From positions 1 to 55,029 of the forward strand of contig NZ_JBAFWZ010000024.1 in the NCBI RefSeq assembly GCF_036662795.1: a stretch of DNA of 55,029 bases. The letters are read 5' to 3'. Below the pieces are notes generated by a model. That model saw only the letters and a list, made by a program, of their open reading frames with translations, was not told where the DNA came from and did no database searches. The translations under genes were made by a program, and so were the position numbers. How positions within the stretch are numbered: the stretch's first letter is position 1; each line of letters opens with the position of its first letter. Source of the stretch: Lysinibacillus_B sp036662795. Its GTDB lineage: Bacteria > Bacillota > Bacilli > Bacillales_A > Planococcaceae. Positions 7,852 through 14,322 of this stretch are shown piece by piece.

Positions 7852-8113
7852 GCATTATTTTTATGTAGTAGAGTGTCGAGACGACTCGTTTTATGCTGGA
7901 TATACAAATAATTTGGAAAAACGATTAGCTGCACATAATGCCGGAAAAGGCGCAAAGTATACGCGTGCTCGGCTGCCTGTAACGTGCATCCATTATGAAA
8001 TATTCGAATCAAAACAAGAAGCGATGCGTATGGAATATGCATTTAAACAATTTACACGTGAAAAAAAAGAGCAGTATATAGGGAGGGCTAGCTGTGAAAG
8101 CACAAAAGAGTAG
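7838..8113 (+). CDS. yazA: GIY-YIG domain protein YazA
   Basis: A 91-residue single-domain GIY-YIG nuclease-like protein. The signature appears as YFYVVECRDDSFYAGYTNNLEKRLAAHN (shortened here: YVVEC...YAGYT...RLAAHN), followed by the conserved GKGAKYT and the Glu-containing helix EAMRMEYAFKQ. The cellular role is unknown. The start lies inside the end of yabB with only a weak site (AAGTGAG), so translation is probably coupled. It overlaps rsmI by 20 bases. Confidence 0.9.
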   Translation: MEKSKHYFYVVECRDDSFYAGYTNNLEKRLAAHNAGKGAKYTRARLPVTCIHYEIFESKQEAMRMEYAFKQFTREKKEQYIGRASCESTKE

Positions 8114-8972
8114 CCAGCATGAAGCGGGGGCGTGTCTGTATTTAGTTGCGACACCGATAGGCAATTTAGAGGATATGACCGTACGAGCATTACGTATATT
8201 GAAGGAAGTTGATGTGATTGCTGCAGAGGATACACGTAATACAAAAAAGCTTTGCAATTACTTTGAGATTCAAACACAGCTTGTTAGCTATCATGAGCAT
8301 AATATTGAAGTTGGTGGGGAAAAGCTACTCGGTTATTTACGAGAAGGGAAATCGGTAGCACTTGTTAGCGATGCAGGGCTACCTTGTATTTCTGATCCGG
8401 GAGCGGATATTGTTCAAAAGGCAATTGAAGAGGATTTTGCAGTTGTACCAATTCCAGGTGCTAATGCTGCACTAACTGCATTAATTGCCTCGGGGATCGT
8501 TCCCCAGCCATTTTATTTCTTTGGGTTTTTAAACCGTCAAAAAAAGGAACGTCGTGCACAGCTAGAAAAGGTAGCAAAACGAGAGGAGACGCTGTTATTT
8601 TATGAGGCGCCTCACCGTTTGAAGGATACACTAAAGGATATCGAATTAGTACTTGGGAATCGACGAATCACCTTAGCGCGGGAATTAACAAAGAAATTTG
8701 AAGAGTTTTTACGCGGGACAGTGGAAGAGGCGATAGTTTGGGCATCGGAAAATGAAATTCGTGGCGAATTTTGTATTGTACTGGAAGGCAATCTGTCCGG
8801 TGAGGTAGAAGAAGAAGCCCATGATTGGTCTTCGATGACGCTACAGCAGCATGTGGACTATATAATAGAAGAAACGAATGTTAATTCAAAGGATGCGATT
8901 AAGGAAGTAGCAAAATTGCGCGGCCTATCAAAACGAGATGTATATAATGACTATCACCGTGAGCAAGAATAG
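8094..8972 (+). CDS. rsmI: 16S rRNA cytidine-1402 2'-O-methyltransferase RsmI
   Basis: A 292-residue tetrapyrrole-methylase-fold enzyme. Diagnostic stretches are YLVATPIGNLEDMTVRA at the N-terminus, VIAAEDTRNTKKL, SDAGLPCISDPG, and PIPGANAALTALIASG. RsmI 2'-O-methylates C1402 in the 30S decoding centre. The GTG start at 8094 follows AGGGAGGGC and gives the normal length. It closes the yabB-yazA-rsmI overlap group. In B. subtilis abrB follows directly; here a thiamin-salvage island is inserted between them. Confidence 0.95.
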   Translation: MKAQKSSQHEAGACLYLVATPIGNLEDMTVRALRILKEVDVIAAEDTRNTKKLCNYFEIQTQLVSYHEHNIEVGGEKLLGYLREGKSVALVSDAGLPCISDPGADIVQKAIEEDFAVVPIPGANAALTALIASGIVPQPFYFFGFLNRQKKERRAQLEKVAKREETLLFYEAPHRLKDTLKDIELVLGNRRITLARELTKKFEEFLRGTVEEAIVWASENEIRGEFCIVLEGNLSGEVEEEAHDWSSMTLQQHVDYIIEETNVNSKDAIKEVAKLRGLSKRDVYNDYHREQE

Positions 8973-9018
8973 AGACATGGAATAATTGGAGGGGAAAATA
9001 TCTTTTCCATAAAATCAC

Positions 9019-9046
9019 TTGCACAAATTGTAAGTCATGTTATGAT
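9019..9046 (+). promoter_or_regulatory. Promoter of the thiamin-salvage operon leader
   Basis: TTGCAC and TATGAT are separated by 16 bp, about 20 bp before the first TPP riboswitch. No comparable promoter is evident before the second riboswitch, so one leader may carry both. Confidence 0.5.
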
Positions 9047-9063
9047 AAAAATAAATACAAATA

Positions 9064-9141
9064 ATAGCACTAGGGGCGCCATTGGCTGAGAAGAACCCTT
9101 TGAACCTGATCTAGTTAAGGCTAGCGTAGGGAAGTGAGGTA
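9064..9141 (+). ncRNA. TPP riboswitch, first copy
   Basis: It has the conserved thi-box blocks AGGGGCGCC, GGCTGAGAAGAACCC, GAACCTGATCTAGTTAA, and GCGTAGGGAAGT. The closing P1 pairing is CACT (9068-9071) with AGTG (9133-9136). It binds thiamin pyrophosphate. A terminator hairpin follows, so the design is transcription attenuation. No gene lies between it and the second copy. Confidence 0.93.
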
Positions 9142-9164
9142 TGTTGATTGTTACGTGTACATTC

Positions 9165-9193
9165 CCCACTCTCTAAAAAGAGTGGGTTTTTTA
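9165..9193 (+). terminator. Terminator of the first TPP riboswitch
   Basis: Stem CCCACTCT (9165-9172) / AGAGTGGG (9179-9186), followed by TTTTTT. Confidence 0.88.
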
Positions 9194-9365
9194 TTTGTAA
9201 GGAACTTGTTAGTAAGGGTTTAATCATGTGACTTCAGTTTCCTTGGCCCAACACGATGTTGGTCACGAAGGCATTATGACTGCCGTTTCGTTTTCGTCTC
9301 AGACAATATTTTCCATTCCAACGGGAAGCTATGCTCTGTTGATCACATGATGAATAAAGCGTTTG

Positions 9366-9498
9366 TTGATTGGAGTGGAGCCAGCGTGACTCCTTGGGGA
9401 TTAGCTTAGCGTCACAGATGAGACCCTGGAGCGAGCGAAGTGAGTGAAGCGGCTCATCGGACGCCCCCAGGAAAGCACGCTGGCGCAACGGAAATCAA
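9366..9498. repeat. Imperfect inverted-repeat (hairpin) element between the two riboswitches
   Basis: The ends are inverted: TTGATT (9366-9371) with AATCAA (9493-9498), and GCCAGCGTG (9380-9388) with CACGCTGGC (9476-9484). Inner segments also pair, for example GCGTC with GACGC, and GATGAGACC with GGCTCATC, so the whole unit can fold into one long hairpin. It encodes no recognisable transposase. A truncated relative of its left end occurs at 24205-24231. Its GC content is higher than its surroundings. The rest of 9194-9552 shows no gene; the block near 9240-9300 may be part of a larger dispersed repeat. Confidence 0.65.
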
Positions 9499-9552
9499 TA
9501 CCAAGTTATAGTGAATGACCATTTATTAGTTAAAAAAACCGAATATTTTGTA

Positions 9553-9631
9553 GGACTGCTAGGGGCGCCATTGGCTGAGAAGAACCCTTCGAACCTGATC
9601 TAGTTAACGCTAGCGTAGGGAAGTAGTTTCG
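9553..9631 (+). ncRNA. TPP riboswitch, second copy
   Basis: It is nearly identical to the first copy: the conserved core differs at about two positions, and the flanks diverge more. P1 is ACTGCT (9555-9560) pairing with AGTAGT (9622-9627). The same 3' strand, AAGTAGTTTCG (9621-9631), can instead pair with CGAAACCACTT (9656-9666), which is the 5' arm region of the following terminator. Thus TPP binding would free the terminator arm and stop transcription before tenA. Confidence 0.94.
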
Positions 9632-9659
9632 AGCGTATCATTATACGACTATGCCACGA

Positions 9660-9692
9660 AACCACTTCCGATTATTAGGGAGTGGTTTTTAT
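9660..9692 (+). terminator. Terminator of the second TPP riboswitch
   Basis: A 10-bp stem, AACCACTTCC / GGGAGTGGTT with one G-U pair, followed by TTTTT. Its 5' arm overlaps the anti-terminator partner described for the riboswitch. Confidence 0.87.
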
Positions 9693-9731
9693 TTAAGAGT
9701 AAGAAAGTATAAAATCTTGGAGATGGAGCAG

Positions 9732-9781
9732 TGTCTAGCTCCAGCGCTTGTTGTGGCTAAATAGGGCGCTTGAGCTTTTCT
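9732..9781 (+). repeat. Dispersed intergenic repeat, short copy
   Basis: It shares both ends with the 4599-4701 repeat (TGTCTAGCTCCAGCGC at the left, GGGCGCTTGAGCTTTTCT at the right) but lacks about half of the interior. It lies in the tenA leader, just after the riboswitch terminator. Confidence 0.68.
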
Positions 9782-9822
9782 GAATCAGGGAAGTGCTTGT
9801 TAGTAAAAAGGAGGAAGCAGGG

Positions 9823-10509
9823 ATGAATGTGACAACAGAAAAATTTACAGATCGACTCTTTAGAAATGTGCAGCCTATTTGGGAGGCGAATCATACCCAT
9901 CCATTTGTGCAGGAACTAGGAAATGGGACACTCGATAAGGATAAATTTATCCAATATATGAAGCAGGATTATGTGTATTTAATTGATTATGCAAAGCTAT
10001 TTGCGATTGCATCTGTCAAATCTACAGATTTAGACATGATGGGGAAATTTGCAGCTATTTTAAATGACACGCTACATTTTGAAATGGATCTGCATCGTCA
10101 ATTCGCCGCTGAATTCGGTATTACCTCAGAGGAGCTCGAGGCGACAAAGCCGACGCCTGTGAATTTAGCTTATACGAATTATATGTTAAATGCTGCGCAA
10201 AGTGGTAGCTTAGCTGAAGTAGTGGCCTGCTTATTGCCTTGTGCGTGGGATTATTGGGAAATTGGCAAGCTGTTAAGAGCACAATACGGTCATAATCTAG
10301 AAAATAATCCGTATGCCAAGTGGATAGAAACATACGATTCAGAGGAGTTTGGCAATGGAGCCAAGTGGCTGATCGATGTAATGAACGAATTAGCAGATGG
10401 AAAGCCAGAACGGGAGCTCGCTCAATTAGAAAAGCATTTCCAAATTACTTCAAAGTACGAGTATTTATTCTGGGACATGAACTATCATAAACAGGATTGG
10501 CCGATTTAG
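9823..10509 (+). CDS. tenA: Thiaminase II / aminopyrimidine aminohydrolase TenA
   Basis: A 228-residue TenA-family enzyme that hydrolyses aminomethyl-pyrimidine breakdown products (and thiamin itself) to HMP for thiamin salvage. Visible features are the QDYVYLIDYAKLF helix with the substrate-binding Asp at 49, the catalytic cysteine at residue 140 in ACLLPCAWDYWEIG, and LFWDMNY near the C-terminus. ATG 9823 has AAGGAGG at 9808-9814; an in-frame GTG at 9793 would place that site inside the gene. It is the first gene after the tandem TPP riboswitches, followed by a pyrimidine ABC transporter. Confidence 0.95.
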   Translation: MNVTTEKFTDRLFRNVQPIWEANHTHPFVQELGNGTLDKDKFIQYMKQDYVYLIDYAKLFAIASVKSTDLDMMGKFAAILNDTLHFEMDLHRQFAAEFGITSEELEATKPTPVNLAYTNYMLNAAQSGSLAEVVACLLPCAWDYWEIGKLLRAQYGHNLENNPYAKWIETYDSEEFGNGAKWLIDVMNELADGKPERELAQLEKHFQITSKYEYLFWDMNYHKQDWPI

Positions 10510-10533
10510 TTCATTTGAGAAGGTGAGAAAGAA

Positions 10534-11271
10534 ATGGTAGTTAGCCTACAAAATGTGACCTATGCTTTTGAACGTCATGCTTCTCCTGTTATCTCTAATT
10601 TAAATATGGAAATTAAGCAGGGGGAATTTGTTTCAATCATCGGTAGAAGCGGTACAGGAAAAAGCACAATTTTTAAACTGATGACGGGTCTTCTGACACC
10701 GGATGATGGGCATATAATCATTCACAATCGCCAAGCAGCTCCAGGTGATGTGGGTTTTATGCCACAAAAGGATTTATTGCTACCTTGGCGTACGATCCTA
10801 CAAAATGTCATGATCGCAGCAGAAATTCAAAAGGATGTAACGTTAACAAAAGAGGAAGCCCTAGCCTGGATCGAACGGGTTGGCTTAAAGGACTATGTAC
10901 ATGCGTATCCAAAGGAATTATCAGGCGGAATGAGACAACGCGCGGCTTTTTTAAGAGCGCTCCTCACTGGTAAAGATGTGCTATTACTCGACGAACCTTT
11001 TGGCGCACTAGACGCTTTTACAAAAAAAGAAATGCAAGCCTGGTTATTGTCCATGTGGCAGCAATTAAAGAAAACCGTCCTCTTTATTACCCATGATTTA
11101 GAGGAAGCCATTGTATTAAGTGATCGCATATTAATATTGCATCAAAATAACACCGTAGAAGAAGTGATCGTCGATTTGCCACGACCACGTGCCAACGAAA
11201 TGATCTATTCGGATGAGGTTATAGCTTTAAGAAGAACACTAGAAAGGAAGATTTCTAGTGAAACGTATTAA
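10534..11271 (+). CDS. thiZ: ABC transporter ATPase of the pyrimidine-precursor importer (ThiZ)
   Basis: A 245-residue ABC ATPase of the nitrate/sulfonate/taurine-type group. Walker A is GRSGTGKST (residues ~38-46), the ABC signature is LSGGMRQR, Walker B is VLLLDEPFGALD, and the switch histidine is in FITHDLEEA. Family resemblance alone fits SsuB/TauB equally well. The assignment to thiamin-pyrimidine uptake rests on the TPP riboswitches, tenA and the NMT1-like binding protein in the same operon. It overlaps the permease gene by 14 bases. Confidence 0.88.
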   Translation: MVVSLQNVTYAFERHASPVISNLNMEIKQGEFVSIIGRSGTGKSTIFKLMTGLLTPDDGHIIIHNRQAAPGDVGFMPQKDLLLPWRTILQNVMIAAEIQKDVTLTKEEALAWIERVGLKDYVHAYPKELSGGMRQRAAFLRALLTGKDVLLLDEPFGALDAFTKKEMQAWLLSMWQQLKKTVLFITHDLEEAIVLSDRILILHQNNTVEEVIVDLPRPRANEMIYSDEVIALRRTLERKISSETY

Positions 11272-12028
11272 AAGTTGGTTACAACAATACTATTTATTCC
11301 TACTGTTTTTTGCAACAGCACTTGTTGTGCTAGAAGTGCTAGTGAGGCAAGGAATGGTGCCAAGCTTTATTATTCCTGCACCAACAGGGGTGTTGCAAAC
11401 GATTATCGACAACTGGAGAGTCCTCTTTTTGGAGCATTTAAAGGCAACTGGAATCGAGTTTTTCGTTGGCTTTTCGATAACGGTCATTTTAGGAGTGTCA
11501 CTCGCTATAGGGATGTTCTGCTTTAAACCTATAGAAAAAGTAATGTACCCAGCTGTCATCATTTCACAAATGATTCCGATCATTGCACTATCGCCCATTT
11601 TTGTGCTGTGGTTTGGTTATTCTATTTGGAGTAAGGTGGCGGTGACGGTTCTCATCTCATTTTTCCCTATTGTGGTGAGCACCTATGATGGTTTAAGAGC
11701 CTGTGATAAAGATTATATAGAACTATTTCGTTCAATGGGGGCATCCCGCAAGCAAATATTTCTAAAGCTACATATTCCAATGGCACTACCCTCATTTTTC
11801 TCAGGCTTTAAAATGGCCATCGTATTTGCATTAGTCGGTGCGACCATTGGGGAATGGTTAGGTGCAAGTGAGGGATTAGGTTATTATAGCCGGAGAATGT
11901 CTGGGAATTTGAATGCAGAAGGTGTATTTGCGGCGATTACGATATTAACCCTTGTAGGGATCCTACTGTTTGCGCTCGCCGCATGGATTGAGCGAATCGT
12001 TCTTCGAAAATGGAAATATGAAAATTAG
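11258..12028 (+). CDS. thiX: ABC transporter permease of the pyrimidine-precursor importer (ThiX)
   Basis: A 256-residue inner-membrane permease with about six hydrophobic helices. The cytoplasmic EAA-type loop is visible as FRSMGASRKQIFLKLHIPMALPS, with the conserved Gly. GTG start with AAGGAAG at 11243-11249, inside the end of thiZ. It belongs to the SsuC/TauC-like class, as expected for the ThiXYZ importer that brings in N-formyl-aminopyrimidine for TenA-linked salvage. The binding-protein gene follows after 14 bases. Confidence 0.87.
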   Translation: MKRIKSWLQQYYLFLLFFATALVVLEVLVRQGMVPSFIIPAPTGVLQTIIDNWRVLFLEHLKATGIEFFVGFSITVILGVSLAIGMFCFKPIEKVMYPAVIISQMIPIIALSPIFVLWFGYSIWSKVAVTVLISFFPIVVSTYDGLRACDKDYIELFRSMGASRKQIFLKLHIPMALPSFFSGFKMAIVFALVGATIGEWLGASEGLGYYSRRMSGNLNAEGVFAAITILTLVGILLFALAAWIERIVLRKWKYEN

Positions 12029-12042
12029 AGGTGGAAGATAAC

Positions 12043-13047
12043 ATGAAAAATTGGAAAATTACCGTTGTATTCCTGCTACTTGCCGTAATGCTGGTGGGCT
12101 GTAGTGATGAAAAAAAGTCATCCGAAAAAGGGGAAGCGGAATTAGAAAAAATCACGATCATGCTTGATTGGTATCCAAACGCAGTACATTCTGCATTATA
12201 TGTAGCGAAAGAAAAAGGCTATTTTGAGGAGCAAGGCTTAGATGTTGAAATTCAAATGCCTGCAGATACAAATGACCCGCTAAAGCTTGCGGCGACAGGG
12301 AAGGTCGATTTAGCGATTAGCTACCAAAGTCAGGTTGTACAATCAAGAGCAGAGGGAATCCCGGTCGTGTCGGTTGCAGCCTACGTTCGCCATTCTCTTG
12401 ACTCTATTATGATGAAAAAAGAAGCAGGAATCGATTCACCAAAGGATTTAGAAGGTAAAAGTGTGGGCTATCCATCTACCATAATAACAGAAGCGGTCAT
12501 AAAGACGATGGTCGAGCATGATGGTGGAGATTTTAGCAAAGTGAAGATGACGGATGTAGGATGGGATTTAATTCCTGCGGTTGCAACGGATAAGGTAGAT
12601 GCAATCGGTGGCGGCTATATTAACCACGAATTAGTGCTACTAAATAAAGAAGGCTACGAAATGGAAGCTTTCAAATTAGATGATTACGGTGTACCGGATA
12701 ATTACGAGCTTGTTATCGTGACTGGTGAAGATACATTGGATAAGAAAAAAGCTTCGATTGAGAACTTTTGGAAGGCTGTTACAAAGGGGCAAGAGTTTGT
12801 AAAGGAAAATCCGGAAGAAGGATTGCAAATCTTATTAGCGAATGAAAATGGGGACTCGGCATTAGATAAAGAAGTGGAGACAGAGAGCTTAAAAATTCTT
12901 CTACCATTAATGGAGGATGAAGGGGTTCCATTTGGGCATCAAGAGGAAGAGAGCTGGAAGAAAGTGGCGGATTGGCTATATGAAGCTGGCGTAATCGAGA
13001 CGAAGGTTGATCCGGAACAGTTTGTACAAAATGTTGTTTCGGAATAA
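12043..13047 (+). CDS. thiY: NMT1/THI5-like pyrimidine-binding lipoprotein (ThiY)
   Basis: A 334-residue solute-binding lipoprotein. It has a signal peptide ending in the lipobox LVGC with the modified cysteine near residue 20, followed by a charged linker. The mature domain starts KITIMLDWYPNAVHS; the DWYPN-x-x-H pattern is typical of NMT1/THI5-like proteins that bind thiamin pyrimidine precursors. It also has KEKGYFEEQGL and GKVDLAISYQ. ATG 12043 has AGAGGTGG upstream; the GTG at 12031 lies within that site. It should capture formyl-aminopyrimidine outside the membrane for ThiX/ThiZ. Confidence 0.9.
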   Translation: MKNWKITVVFLLLAVMLVGCSDEKKSSEKGEAELEKITIMLDWYPNAVHSALYVAKEKGYFEEQGLDVEIQMPADTNDPLKLAATGKVDLAISYQSQVVQSRAEGIPVVSVAAYVRHSLDSIMMKKEAGIDSPKDLEGKSVGYPSTIITEAVIKTMVEHDGGDFSKVKMTDVGWDLIPAVATDKVDAIGGGYINHELVLLNKEGYEMEAFKLDDYGVPDNYELVIVTGEDTLDKKKASIENFWKAVTKGQEFVKENPEEGLQILLANENGDSALDKEVETESLKILLPLMEDEGVPFGHQEEESWKKVADWLYEAGVIETKVDPEQFVQNVVSE

Positions 13048-13070
13048 CGATGGGAAGAGGAGTACGTAAT

Positions 13071-13577
13071 ATGAATCAAACAAGAAAGCTAACGTATACA
13101 GCCATTCTTGCAGCGATTACCACTGCATCAAGCAGTGCAGTCTATATTCCGGTAGGCTTTGCAAAAATCTTTCCTATACAGCATTTTGTGAATGTACTGT
13201 CTGCGGTTTTGCTTGGACCTTGGTATGCAGTGATGGGGGCATTTCTTACTTCAACGATGCGAAACCTGTTAGGAACAGGTTCCATCTTTGCCTACCCGGG
13301 TAGCATGCTCGGTGCCTTCCTTGCAGCCGTTCTTTATCAAAAAACAAAGAAGCTAGGCTATGCCGCTGTTGGTGAAGTAGTTGGAACAGGTATTTTAGGT
13401 GCATTGGCAGCTTATCCAATTGCAACATTGCTATTAGGACAGAAGGCTACATTATTTGGCTTTATCCCAGCATTTATGATGAGTTCTTTTGCTGGCGCCA
13501 TTTTAGGATTCTTTTTATTAAAGGTAATGGTCCAAAATAAAGCATTTAGTGGCATGCTGCACACGAAAATAAAATAA
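13071..13577 (+). CDS. thiW: ThiW-family membrane transporter component (predicted thiazole uptake)
   Basis: A 168-residue protein with about five membrane helices, resembling the ThiW-type S components of energy-coupling-factor transporters. It opens with RKLTYTAILAAITTASS, followed by the family-like PVGFAKIFPIQHFVNVLSAV and GTGSIFAYPGSMLGA. ThiW is predicted, not proven, to take up the hydroxyethylthiazole moiety, complementing the pyrimidine importer upstream. ATG 13071 has AGAGGAG at 13056-13062. It is the last gene of the riboswitch-controlled operon; no ECF energising module is in the window. Confidence 0.88.
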   Translation: MNQTRKLTYTAILAAITTASSSAVYIPVGFAKIFPIQHFVNVLSAVLLGPWYAVMGAFLTSTMRNLLGTGSIFAYPGSMLGAFLAAVLYQKTKKLGYAAVGEVVGTGILGALAAYPIATLLLGQKATLFGFIPAFMMSSFAGAILGFFLLKVMVQNKAFSGMLHTKIK

Positions 13578-13585
13578 TACAACAA

Positions 13586-13632
13586 AAAGGGCAATCAAAA
13601 GTCTACAGTAGATTTTTGACTGCCCTTTATTA
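13586..13632. terminator. Bidirectional terminator between thiW and abrB
   Basis: A long stem built on AAAGGGCA (13586-13593) and TGCCCTTT (13621-13628), with pairing continuing inward almost to the loop. A-rich and T-rich flanks allow function for both converging genes. Confidence 0.8.
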
Positions 13633-13700
13633 AATCAAGAGTGCATGTTGTAGGCATTCTTGATTTTTTATTTTTGATCGTACTTTAAAGAGTGAACAAC

Positions 13701-13979
13701 TTATTTTTTTAAGTTGTTTTGAATTTCATTTACTAAAATTTCCGCACCTTCTGGGCTTAAAATTAATTTGCCCCCAGCAAGACGGAAGTTATCATCAGAA
13801 ACTTCACCTGTTACAGCACAAGTCATGTTTGGCATATATTTCTTCAGAATGATTTTATCATCATCAACGTAAATTTCTAATGCATCTTTTTCTGCAATGC
13901 CTAGTGTACGACGAAGCTCGATAGGGATAACTACACGACCTAATTCATCGACTTTACGAACGATACCTGTTGATTTCAT
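13701..13979 (-). CDS. abrB: Transition-state regulator AbrB
   Basis: A 92-residue regulator. The N-terminal swapped-hairpin DNA-binding domain starts MKSTGIVRKVDELGRVVIP and continues ELRRTLGIAEKDALEIYVDDDKIILKKY, matching AbrB closely. The C-terminal half carries the multimerisation region ending NEIQNNLKK. AbrB represses stationary-phase and sporulation genes during growth. The start at 13979 has AGGAGGA in the right place; a 14-residue extension upstream has no family counterpart. It is transcribed away from metS, and its promoter contains two Spo0A boxes. Confidence 0.96.
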   Translation of the reverse strand: MKSTGIVRKVDELGRVVIPIELRRTLGIAEKDALEIYVDDDKIILKKYMPNMTCAVTGEVSDDNFRLAGGKLILSPEGAEILVNEIQNNLKK

Positions 13980-14006
13980 GACAATGGTTCCTCCTAATAT
14001 TTTGTT

Positions 14007-14034
14007 ATTATAATTCGTCAAAATTCGACATCAA
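14007..14034 (-). promoter_or_regulatory. abrB promoter
   Basis: Reading the minus strand, TTGATG (-35, at 14034-14029) and TATAAT (-10, at 14012-14007) are separated by 16 bp, with the AGGAGG of abrB shortly after. The predicted leader is very short. Confidence 0.6.
14014..14030 (-). promoter_or_regulatory. Two Spo0A (0A) boxes inside the abrB promoter
   Basis: On the minus strand, TGTCGAA (a perfect 0A box, 14030-14024) is followed by TTT and TGACGAA (one mismatch, 14020-14014). The starts lie ten bases apart, on one face of the helix, between -35 and -10. B. subtilis abrB carries the same TGTCGAA-N3-TGACGAA arrangement (known biology, from memory), where Spo0A~P represses abrB. Confidence 0.75.
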
Positions 14035-14257
14035 ATCCTTGTCTAATATGAATCATACCAAGTAATGCCATAAACGTCAATAAATTAGCACTGTTAATTC
14101 TCAAATAAAGCGAATTTTTTTGTTAAAATCCGTGAGTATAGTCTGATATAGTTTAGATTTTTATCATTTAAAATAATTAGTAGCCTAAAAGGTTTAAAGA
14201 ATTCTCAATTATTGACGTGGTTATTATTCGACAAAATTGTCAGAGAATAATCTTTCG

Positions 14258-14286
14258 TTGAAACGAAATTCGTACTTCGTTAGAAT
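14258..14286 (+). promoter_or_regulatory. metS promoter
   Basis: TTGAAA and TAGAAT are separated by 17 bp; each differs from consensus at one position. The leader would be about 30 bases long, ending at the GGAGG of metS. Confidence 0.6.
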
Positions 14287-14322
14287 AGGTACTATACTGT
14301 GAAACAATTGGAGGCAGTTCTA

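Larger units (their letters stand above)
13980..14322. other. Divergent abrB-metS regulatory region
   Basis: This 343-bp gap is very AT-rich and holds no gene. It contains the abrB promoter with two 0A boxes (14007-14034), a third perfect 0A-type heptamer TTCGACA at 14227-14233, and a metS promoter at 14258-14286. No T-box or SAM-riboswitch motif is visible before metS. Confidence 0.6.

Noticed and set aside
9234..9488. An 84-residue minus-strand open frame between the TPP riboswitches
   Set aside because: It runs through the hairpin repeat, lacks a ribosome site and has an Arg/Ser-rich composition typical of spurious frames.
13980..14322. Possible T-box or SAM riboswitch in front of metS
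   Set aside because: I looked for the T-box AGGGTGGNACCGCG block and SAM-I core motifs and found neither; a simple promoter explains the region.
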